From assembly GCF_000147335.1 (NCBI RefSeq), contig NC_014534.1, forward strand, positions 1 to 64,000: DNA of 64,000 bases. The letters run 5' to 3'. The notes under the pieces were generated by a model that searched no databases, had not been told where the DNA came from, and was given only the letters and a program-made list of their open reading frames with translations. The stretch's first letter is position 1. Each line of letters begins with the position of its first letter. Shown here piece by piece: positions 48,201-60,200 of this stretch. The position numbers were made by a program, and so were the translations under genes. Source of the stretch: Gloeothece verrucosa PCC 7822. GTDB lineage: Bacteria; Cyanobacteriota; Cyanobacteriia; Cyanobacteriales; Microcystaceae.

Positions 48201-51200
48201 GATTGTTACTTTGGAAGATGGGTCAGTGATTGCCAGTGGAGGAAGTAATCGGGGGTCTCTGTTCCATATTCCCCCAACTGGGGCAACCAATGGGGAAAAA
48301 CAATTGTTATCCCAGTTATCCACTCCGATATTCGACTTAGCTTTAGATGAAAATGGCAGTCTTTGGGCGACAACGGGGGGAGGTGCATTACTTCGATTAA
48401 ATCCAACTACGGGTAAGATTGTTAGCAGCTACGGAGATGGTTTAACTCAATCGTTAGCGATTAACTCAACAACGGGATTGATATATGTAACTTCGGGCAG
48501 GGGAATAGAAGTATTTGACCCGATTAAAGAAACTTTCACTCATTTGAGTGATTTACGGGTGGGAAATTTAGCCTTTGCCCCCGATGGGAGTTTGTGGGCG
48601 GCGCGTTGGCCGGATAGGGGGGAAATTGTTCGCTTCGATGCCAATGGTAAACCCGAATTGATGTTGAAGTTCGACCTTCCCGTTGATTCGTTAGCGTTTG
48701 GAAAGAAAGGAACAGCATTAGAGGGATTGTTATTTGTCTCTTCTAACAGTGGGGAGTTATTGATGGTCGATTTAGCTACCCGTCAGTCGATTAAGGTTGC
48801 CCAAGGGGGTAGTCGGGGAGATAATATTGAAACGACAAAAGATGGCCGCCTTTTAATCAGTCAATCAAATCAAATTGATGTATTTTCGCCACTTTTATCA
48901 CCTCGTATCAGTTTTACCAATCCTGTCTCTAATGATTTGGTGGCGTTACCGAAAGGGGTGTTAACGGTTACTTTTGATTCTGATATGTATGTGGGAGAGG
49001 GGACAGAAATGTTCTCGGTACTTAATCGGAGTAATTTTTCCCTTATCGATGATGCCAATCATTCGATTAATCCCCATTCTGTCCGTTACGACGCAGCGAC
49101 TCGCACCGCATTTTTATCCTATAATGCCCTTAATCCTGACCAATACACTCTAAAAGTCGATAATAATCTCAAAAGTGCGGCGGGAGTGGCCATGAAAGAC
49201 GATTACACCGTCGCCTTTACCGCTATATCTGATTTCTCCCCCTTCGTTGACCTCCAGTTTACTAATACCCGTTCCCATCGAGGCAATAAAACCATCTCTT
49301 TTGATGTCTCCCTGACCAATAAAACCAATTACGACCTACAATTACCCCTAGCCTTACTTCTACAAGGGTTAACCTCTTCAACCAATAATAATGATAACAG
49401 TGCCCTTTTGGTTGACTTAAGTAATACCCTTCCCGATGGGCGCTTACATCCCAATCAATCGATTACCGGTTACACCCTTACGGTATATAATCCCAGTTCT
49501 CTCAAACTGGACTTTGAACCGGCAATCTATACCTTACGTTATAACAACATTGCACCCATCATCACTTCTACTCCCAATCGAAAAGCAACCGTCGGTCAAT
49601 CTTGGAGTTATCAACTTTCGGCAACTGACCCCGATGGAAGCGTTATCGGTTATCTACTTTATTCTGCCCCAGAAGGAATGAGTATTAACCAACAGGGATT
49701 AATGACTTGGACACCAACCGCCACTACCCCCATAAAAACCGACGTTATTCTACAAGTTTATGATAGTCGTGGTGCTAGGACTACCCAAACCTTTAGCATT
49801 GATGTTACTGGAGGAAATCATCAACCCGTCTTTAACTCTTTAGCGAGTGAGATTAAAGGGAAACAAGGACAAAAAATCGAATTACCCATTAATGTCACAG
49901 ATACAGACGGGGATGTGTTGCAAGTTTGGGCGAATAATCTTCCAGGTGGGGCGATTTTTGACCCCATTACCCAAGTTCTAACCTGGACACCGACAACAGC
50001 AGGAACTTATAAAGATGTTACCTTTATTGTCAGTGATGGAATCGAACAAGTTCAAAAAGCAACCACTTTTATTATTGCACCCACTAATACTGCACCCACT
50101 TTATTGCCTCCTACCCCCAAAAGTATTCAAGAAGGAGAAAGAATTCGGTTTCAACTACAAGCAAATGACCCAGAAGGGACTCAACTGACCTATTCTAGTA
50201 ATTTATTGCCTCCAGGAAGTTATCTTGACCCCAAAACCGGAGTATTTGAATGGACACCCAGTTATTTTGCCGCAGGGGTTTATAACATTCCTTTTACAGT
50301 TAGTGATGGGGAGTTAACTACTACTAAAACCGCTTTAATTACGGTTAATAATGTTAATGCTGCCCCCGTTTTCGATAAGTTAGATAATTGGACGATTGCA
50401 GAAGGGCAAACCTTACGTTTTCAAGCGTTTGCTTTTGACCCGGATAATCCAGGTTTTATCCTACCAAATCGTTTATCAAACGGACAATTAACCCCCCTTG
50501 AAGGCAGTCAACCGACGGTTACTTATACCGTTTCTAATTTACCTGAAAGGGCGACTTTTGATGCTGACACAGCTATTTTTAGTTGGAAACCCTCTTTTAC
50601 TTCAGCAGGAACTTATAATGTTACCTTTAGTGCTACTGATGACGGAAATGGGTTAACTCCTATTACCAGTAGCATTACTGTTCCCATTACTGTGAGTAAT
50701 GTTAACCGTACTCCTACAATTGTTGAAGTATCTAATCAAACTGTACAACGGGGTCAAGTTTTAAACCTTAATATAGCTGCAACCGATTTAGATGGAGATT
50801 CTATTACTTTAAGTGCCACCGGATTACCGGGTTATGACCTTCCTTCATGGGCAAGTTTTATTGATAATGGGAATGGGACGGGTAAATTAACTTTAACTCC
50901 TGGTATTGGTGATGTTGGCAATTCGACGATTACTTTAAAAGCGAGTGATAATCAGAGTGAAGATGATTATTCTTTTATTGTTTCCGTTGTTTCTTCCAAT
51001 GAACCGCCACAGATTAAATTTATTGGGGATAAGGTAGCGGTTGTCGGAACACCTCTAGAATTTACAGTTTTGGCTGATGATTTCAATCAAGAAACTCTCA
51101 GTTTTAGTTCGATTAATTTACCTCCAGGTGCGACTTTAACACCTACCAATATTTACGGACAAGCACTTTTTAACTGGACTCCGACTTCGTCGAATCTTGG

Positions 51201-54200
51201 CAATCATTCCGTTACCCTTAAAGTTAGTGATAGTGGAACGGGAAATTTAAGTAATATTTTATCCACCGAACAAACCTTTAATTTAATAGTCCGAAATAAC
51301 AATTCTGCACCGATATTAAATCCCATTAATAACTTAACCGTAGCTGAGGGAGAAACTTTAACCTTCACGCCCCTTGGAACAGATATTGATGGGGATACTC
51401 TAATTTATAATGCCACCAATTTACCATCGGGTGCGGTTCTAAATCCCACGACGGGAACGTTAACTTGGAAACTCGATTATTTCTCGGCAGGAATTTATAA
51501 TAATATTCAACTGACCGTTAGCGATGGAAATTTGAGCGCGACCCGAACCTTTTCTATTAATGTTAATAATACCAATCGCGCTCCCATTTTAACGCCCATT
51601 ACTCCTCAATCTGGACGGGAAAATGTTGAAATTTCTTTTTCTTTAAGTGCCGGAGATATTGATAATGACCCAATTTTTTATTCGAGTACGTCTCCTCTAC
51701 CAACGGGTGCTTCACTAGATGCTTTAACAGGGAAATTTAGCTGGAAACCGAATTACTCGCAAGCGGGAAATTACGTTTTAAACTTTACCGCCACGGATGC
51801 TAAAGGGGCAACCGATACTCGTTCAGTTATTATTAATATTAAAAATGTCAATCGTAATCCCGTTTTAACGGTTTCTCCCCAAATTGTAGCATTAGGAGAA
51901 ACTTTAACCTATCAAATAGCTGCAACAGATGCTGATGGGGATAATTTAATTTATAGTGCTAAATATCTTCCAGAAGGTGCTACTCTTAACTCACAAACCG
52001 GAACCATTAGTTTTACCCCAACGCCAGGACAGGTAGGAGATTATTTAATTATCTATGGAGTCTCCGATGGGTTGGCGACGACAACTCAAAATGCACTAAT
52101 TCGAGTGGAAACCGTCCCTACTTTACCGACAGTTACCCTTGATGTTACCCCAGGTTTTCCGGTTATCCCAGGACAGAAGGTGATTATTAGTGCTGTTGCC
52201 GATAATTTTACCGATATTAAGGGGTTAACGTTAACTGTTGATGGAAAAGCTTTAGTTTTGGATTCTTTCAACCGTGCCTCTTTTACTCCCTCCACTTCGG
52301 GACGTTTTAATCTTGTGGCGACAGCTACGGATGCTGCCGGACGAGTCGGTCAAACCTCAACCGTGTTGAAAGTGCGAGATGTAGCTGATAGCGATGCGCC
52401 GATAGTGGCTTTTGCGCCAGGGACAGGAAGTAGTATTATTAGTTCTATCACTGATATTGTGGGGACTGTCGCGGATACAAACCTCGACAAATGGGTGCTG
52501 TCAATATCCGATTTCGGGGAGAATGATTTCCGCACTCTCTTCGAGGGACAGGGAACGATAACAGGAGGTATGTTAACTCAGCTTAACCCGACTCAGTTGG
52601 CGAATGGGTTTTATCATCTACGGTTGAGTGCAACGGATATTAAGGGGAGAACGGCTGATACACAAGTTGCCCTAGAAGTCAATAGTTCTCACAAAAATAA
52701 TTACAGTAATAGGGTGACAGATTTATCAGTTTCTTTGGCAGGAACAACCCTCAATTTAGTGCGGAGTTATAATTCTTTGTTCTTGGATGAGGAGGGAAGT
52801 TTTGGTCAGGGGTGGCAATTGGCGAATCGAGATTTTGATCTCAGTAGCAATGTAACAACGGGGATTGAAAGTGGAACGCGCTTGTATTTAACCTTACCCA
52901 CAGGGGAAAGAGTCGGGTTTACTTTTGCACCCATTAAACAAGAGATTACTGGAGTAACCTATTACACCCCCGCATGGGTTGCGGATACAGGTGTTAATTG
53001 GACTATAGAGTCGGAAAAGGTATTATTAACTAAAGCACTCTCTAGTTTTTATGACCTTTATACGGGTCAACCTTATCAAGCATCTGCCTACAAGTTAACC
53101 GCCACCGATGGAACTGTATATCGCATGGATGCAAGAGGGCGAGTGACTGAACAAGTTACGGTTAATGGTACTCGTCTGTTTTTCAGCGATAGCGGAATCT
53201 TGAGTTCAAGTGGGGAGTTTGTCAGTTTTGTTCAAGATGATGCAGGACGATTGACACGAATTGCTGCTCCTGATGGGACAACGCTTGTTTATGATTATAA
53301 TTCGTCAGGACAGTTGATGAGAGTGCGAAATTTGTCAACGGGTCAGAGAACTAATTTGGGTTATTCAAAAGATGGGTTGACTTTAATTGCTGGAGAAGAG
53401 GGTAAGGTTATTTCCTATCAAACTACGCCTGTGGTGTCTTCGGTTACGGGTGATTTGGGAGGCGCGGTTAAATTTATCTCTTCTAATATTAGTGAGAATT
53501 TAACTTCAGGTCAGACGGATTATTATAATTTTAATTTACGAGAGTCCGAGTTACGTTCTACGGCGACAGGAAGGGTTTTATTAGGGGTTGAGGTACAGGG
53601 AGTTAACGGTTTACCGGTACTACAAAAAGGCACTTTAGTGGCTTCAAAAACTACAAGTAATAGCACGTTTGGTTTGTTTTCTCTTTCCGATGAAGGGTTG
53701 AATTTACTGTCGGTTACGGGAGAGGGTAATTATCAGTTGAGGTTGAGGGTTGCTGGGGATGTAAATGCTGATGGGGAAGTTAATGGGGTTGATAGTCAGT
53801 TATTGAATGAGGCGATTAAAAAGGGAATTTACGAGACTAAATTTGATTTTAATCGAGATGGGTTGATTAATGGGATTGATGTGCAGATATTAGGGAGTAA
53901 TTATGGGTTTAGTGCGAATAAGGCACCGGTTGTTAAGTCAACGAATGTTCTCACTCATGAAGATTTAAGTGTTAGTATTTCCTTGAAAGGTTTGGCGACG
54001 GATGCGGAAGGAGATGAGATTTTTTATCGCGCTGTTAATCCGGTTAATGGAACGGTAATTTTAACGTCGGAGGGGAAAACGGCTTTATTTAGACCTAATA
54101 AAGGTTATACGGGAACAGCTATTTTTGAGTTAATAGCGGATGATGGGTTTAGTTCTAGTAGTCCGGCAACGATTACAGTTAAGGTGAGTGATGCGCCGTT

Positions 54201-57200
54201 GATTAATTTAGATTTTGTTGAACGAAATCCTCGTTTGAAAACCGGAGAAAGGATGCAGTTGGTGGCGGTTGGGGATTTTGCCGACCAGCAAGATGTCATC
54301 TTGTCGGGAGATTATTTAACGTGGAAGTCGGAATCATCGTCAGTTGCGTCTATTTCTTCGACGGGATGGGTTAAGGGGTTAACCGATGGGACGACTATTT
54401 TTAGTGCGTCTAGGGGTGGGATACAGGCGGTAACCGCTTCAAGGGTGGGGAATATTCTTGCACCGAGTAATGATACTGAGTTTAATATTGCTTTAGCTGA
54501 AGATTATGGTTTAGGAATTTACCCACAGGCCGTAACTCTTACTAAAGGGATGACACGCCAAATATTAGTAGGAATCAATGAGCATCCTACATTAAATCAC
54601 GTCCAGGCAGGTTTACCGAATACTCGATATTTTGTTAGTAATCCAACAGTTTTGCAAGTTAATTCTAATGGTTTAATTAGCGTTAAAGAAGAAGGTTTGG
54701 CCAATGTCACCGTTGTCTATGGAGCCTCGGAAAAAGTTATTCCCGTATTGGTAGAAGCACCTTTAGGAACAGGGTCTGCCTCCGTTGGAGTCGATGGGGG
54801 TGTAGTACAAGGCTTAGATGGGTCAATAATTACGATTGCTCCAGGTGCTTTAGATGAAGAGCAAAATGTAAGTATTACGCCCTTAAAACCTGAAGATTTC
54901 AGTTTACCTATTCCTGATTACTTTTCTGTTGCAGGTGCTTTTCATCTTAATTTTGAACAAGAACGCTTAGATGTTCCTGCACAGGTAGCCATTCCCGCTC
55001 TCTCTCAACTCGCTCCAGGGACAGAAGTGCTTTTCGTAAGATTAGGAGAATTGCCTAACTCAACAACTACATCAACGTCGCCAACTTGGCTAATTGAAGA
55101 GTCAGGAATAGTAGGTTCAGATGGCAAAATTCGCACAACTTCACCACCGTTTGCAGGACTAACCACCAGTGGATTTTATGGTGTTTTTACCACAACCGAT
55201 AAACTGGCTTTTTCAAATTCACAAGTTTTAGCTTCCCAGGTTCAAACTTCCGTAATCAACGAATCGGCCGCCACATCTTTTACTTCCATGGCCATGAGAG
55301 TAGGTTCTGTTGGGTTAGTAGCTACTTCACTAACCAGTTTTGGACTATTATTACCACTAATGGCCTACTTAAGTTTAAAACTTTATCATAATCAATCATT
55401 AGAAATCATAGGAATACCCAAATACGGTTTACCAGTTAGTACCACAACAGGTATTCAAATCAATCCGTCTGGTGTTCCCACCTTAACTGTTGAATTACCT
55501 ACCCCAACATTGACTAGCTTCAGACAAAATATTGAAAAAGTTAGCTTAGAAACTGATTCTCAATATGGACGAGTTATCTACTTAGAGGGAAGTCGATTTG
55601 GCACAACTATTGACGACCTAGAAGTCAACTTCAAAGCCGGTAATCAGATTTTCAAAGGCACTATTATTAAAGAACGCAGCACTTTAGAAAAGATTGCTGT
55701 AACTTCTACAGTTCTGGCTTTAGGAGATCAAACCGAAGTTTCTGTAAAAAATCGTGCCAGTAATTTACCAGAAACCGAAAGAGAAAGCAAAACTGTTGTA
55801 ATTCCTATCCCCTGTAAAGTAGGATTAGCTCTAACCCCCCAAGTCGGTCGTGATGAAGTCACTTTTTTGAATGCTCTCAATCCTTTAGAAGTTATTGAGA
55901 ATACTAATAGTCAAGATTTGGTTATCGCTAGTGTACCTGTGGGAACAGAAGGAATTCAAGATAGTCCAAGACATTTGGCTATTACTAAAAATGGGGCTCG
56001 CGCCTATGTCCCCTTAGAGCTATCTGCTCAAGTCGCTGTAGTCGACGTACAAGGATTGCGACAGTTGGATACCGATTTTGATCTAGCTGGGATAAATCCG
56101 ATTAAGCTTAAAAATTCTAGTGCTATGCCTTCCTCAATTGTGGTAGGTTTTCAGGATAAGTATGCCTATATTGGCGATCGCCGGACGGCAAGTATTTATG
56201 TTATAGATACAAATATTTATTCTCCGTTTTATAATCAGCACGTTCAAACGATTCAACTTGATGAAATTACTAGCCCAATTGCTAAGTTAGCGATTAGCAG
56301 CGATGGTCGTCGTCTTTTTGCCACGGTTTCTGGTAATTCTCAATCAAATGGCGGGAAGATTATTGTTGTTAATATTGACTTAGAAGACCAATATAAATCT
56401 ACCGGTACGTGGCACTCCGTTATTGATGTGATTAGTGTTGAGCGAGGGGTGTATGGGATTGCTTCAACTCCGGATCCCCACAAAATGATTTTTACCAATC
56501 GAGATAACGATAATAAAGGCATTGGCATTCTTTCAATTCTTAATGATGAGCCAACAAATTTTACGGTTGATTCTCCCAAATATGTAAGCTTGAATTTGGG
56601 ACAAGAATTAGATTATTTTGATGTTAATGAAGCGGTTGATGTCACTATCACCCGTGATGGAAAATACGCCTTTGTTTCTGCTCGTAACAGCCGTAATTTT
56701 GGGCAAGGTATTCCTAGTATTGATGATCCCAAAGCGGGTAGTAATATTGGCATTATTGTAGATCCCTTGGGTTCTAATCCGCGATTAGTTGCGGCAACTC
56801 GACCTATTCCTAATGGATACACAATGGAGCTAGAGCTTGCCCATCGTGATGATTTTCTTTATGCTACTTATCCAGGTATCGGTAGTACCTTGGCTTTTAA
56901 TGTCTCTGAAATTATTGAGACGATTGAAGGGTTAGAAAATGGAACAGAGACTTTTTATATAGATCATTTAAAAAGAGGTGTGGGTTCTCCTATCTTTTTG
57001 AAGGAGACAAAACGAGAAGTTACTTTTGAAGATCTGAAATATGTTCCGATTGATAATATTAATCCTTCAATTAGTGTGGCTTCAGATTATCAGCTTGTCC
57101 AAGAATCTTTGATTTCTAATACCTCGAACTTTGGAGTTCCCGAAGGGTCTAAAACGGCTCCTTTAGGCGGTTTTTTCAATAATCAGGGGTTAGCAACGAC

Positions 57201-60200
57201 TTTTTCCACTTCTGTCATTAATCTACTTGCTCCTGTTCCCGATGGGGTTGTTTCAGAGTCGGAAAAAGATAAGTTACTGCGTCCCACTTTTATCTGGGAT
57301 TTTAAGGGGCGGCCAAATTGTGCCCCAGAAGATTTACAAATTGGTAAAGTTGAGCTTTTTGTCAGTGTATTTGATAAAGGTTATGGTTTACTGCCAGAAG
57401 AGCGATGGGAGGGAGTAAAAGCAATATCTTCTAATGGAGATGCTAACCCCAATCGAATTTTAACAGCTACGTGGAGCAATGGAGTTTGGACTTGGGCGGG
57501 TGGAAGTCAACCGGGTTCAAATACTCAGTTTCAATTGCCTAGTGACCGTATTTTGACGGCGGGTCAAACTTATTATTGGACTGTTCGCTTAACTACTGGT
57601 GATGGACAACAGATAACTCCTCAGAAAGCGGCTAAATTTGAAACTCCGTTTGCTTCAACTTCTACCCCTTTCAGTAGTATCACTATGTTGACTCGCGGAC
57701 TAGAGATTACAGATGGCGATAAAATTGATAGTCAATTTGAATCTACGGCTGAATATTTAGCTCAAGTCGGTCAAGGATTTGTGATGTACTACGACGAAAA
57801 AGAGGGGAAATGGTATCGCAAAAATGGGTTTCAAAAAGATTACACTCTTCCTAAAAATGAAGACATAAAGGGTAAACCTTTAATATTAATTGCTGGTTGG
57901 GATTATCAAACAGGAACAGATTGGAATAGTGGTTTTGCTGAAGCTAAAGCTGATACTCTCTTTGCCTCCCTAGTTCAATTGGATCTATCTTTTGGTGGTC
58001 GTATAGGCAATAGCAACCAACCCTACAATTCAGAAGGAAAACTTATTCGAACTGAGGGAGCTATTTTTAAATCTCCATTACATTTTGTTGGTGTTGGTCA
58101 AGGTGCAACAATTAACAGCGAAATCATCCAGCGTATTGGAACTTTTTACCCTAATGTTTATGGTAAAGAAATTGGAAAACTCGATCTTCAGATGACCACA
58201 ATAGATGCTTTCGATCCCACACAAACTATTATTCAAAAACGAAATTTATTCGATCCAGATGTTAAAATTTGGGAAAATGTAACTTTTGCAGACAACTATT
58301 ATCAGAAGGTAACTTCTATACCTGAAAAATTAAAAGATCAAGCATCTCGTCAAAAACTTGATTTTTCAGGTCTAGAACTTAAAGGTGCAGACATGAACAT
58401 TCTTTTAGGAGAGGTCAACAAGTCTGAAAGCCGTATTGGGTTTACCGACGAGGATCGGACTACTAAATCTCACCAACGATCACTAGGATGGTATTCTGGC
58501 ACGTCTAATCTTAGTCAAACTACTTTTGCATCAAACAGCGAGTTAATCTATCGTAGATTGGGAGATTTGTCTTTAAATGCTTTCGGTCAACCCACAGCAC
58601 CAACTTGGTACGCTCCTGACTATCTAAATACACCTTTTAAGCATGGAGACCCCCAAGCTCCTTGGGAAGGTATAGGAACAGGTTGGTTTTATTCAATTCT
58701 CGGCGGTGGTAAAGACAAACGCCCTCAATCAACTGTTGAACGTACACCAGTTAGCTACGATAACACAAATGTTAATAGCCAACAAGGCGAGAAAGTCAAA
58801 GGTGATTATACAATTCCTACCTTATTTAATGGAAATTTTGAGGCAATTACTGCTTACTTTCCTTCTCAACAAACTATACCGGGGTGGTCTTTCCAAAATA
58901 ATGTTCTTCAAAAGAACTTAGTTCAGTTTTCAACTTCTCCTGATAATTGGCGTTTAAAATTAGGTGGAGATACTTCCCAAACCACTATTACACATAATCC
59001 TTTTGTTGTGCCCGATTGGGGTGATTTACGATTTGATCTTAGTGTACTACCAGATTCAATTGATCGAAGCGGAAGATTAACTGTCTCTTTAAAGCCAGTA
59101 AATTCAACTGATGGATCGGAAATCACAAAAACCATCCTTCTACAAAAAGCTGAAGAAACTATGGGAGCATACGAAACAGATCAATGGAAAATAGGATATG
59201 GTATTGGTTTAGGACGTTTTGAAACCTTTAACATTAATGTTTCGTCCGAGCTTCGAGGTAAACCAGTAACTCTTACTTTTAAGCTTGAAGATTCCTCTGG
59301 CTTTAAGCCGACGGTGTTTCTCGATAATATCTTTTTCAAAAGCGATTTGTTCCATTTGGGAAACCCAACAGAAGCCAGAACTGATACGGCCTATTATAAA
59401 ACCAACTATTTGATCGAAAAATCTCAATACAGTTTGTCTTACAATAGCGAGAAAAATACTGCCAATTGGGTTAGTTGGGAGGTGAATAAATCTTGGTTGA
59501 GTGATGATGATTTTGACCGCCCTAAATTTGGTCCTGATCCTGATTTGCCGAACACGAATTGGTATCGAGTTAGAGATGAAGATTATAGAGAAAGCACACC
59601 GACTTTGCTTCCAGATCCAGGACAAAGAAAACTTTATCTCCAAGGTGGTCACATGACTGCCGCAGAGGACCGAACTAGAACACAGAAAGATTATATTGCA
59701 ACCTTCTTAACAACAAATTTGCTGCCACAGCATGAACAAAATAATAACGGGCCTTGGAAAGGACTAGAAAAATATCTTCAAACACAGGCTAATAATGCGA
59801 ATCTAGATTTTACGATTTTTGCGGGCGGCCATGACACTAAAAAAGATAAAGGCTCTATAGATGTTATTGATGACCAAGGTAAGCCCCAAAGCATCAATGT
59901 TCCTTCTTATGTGTGGAAAGTTGTTGTTTGGCGCCAATTTGGAGAACCCATTGAGAAGGCTGAGGGAGCTTTTGCAGTCTATATGTCCAATGATGATATT
60001 GCAGGCAAACCTTGGACTGATCATATAAAATCAATCGCATTCGTTGAAAATGAACTGAATAAAAACCCAACTTTTCCTCAATATAATTTCTTATCTGGAA
60101 TTCAAGATGAAACCCTAAGAAAGAAACTCAAAACTGAACAAAAGTTGCCTCCCCGTGCTTCCTTACTGGCTAGCAATTCTCTTGCGTCTGAAGACATCGC

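Noticed and set aside
59209-59652. 147-codon minus-strand frame inside the giant gene
   Set aside because: It lies opposite the well-conserved endonuclease domain and has no recognisable features, unlike the pentapeptide gene at 60205.
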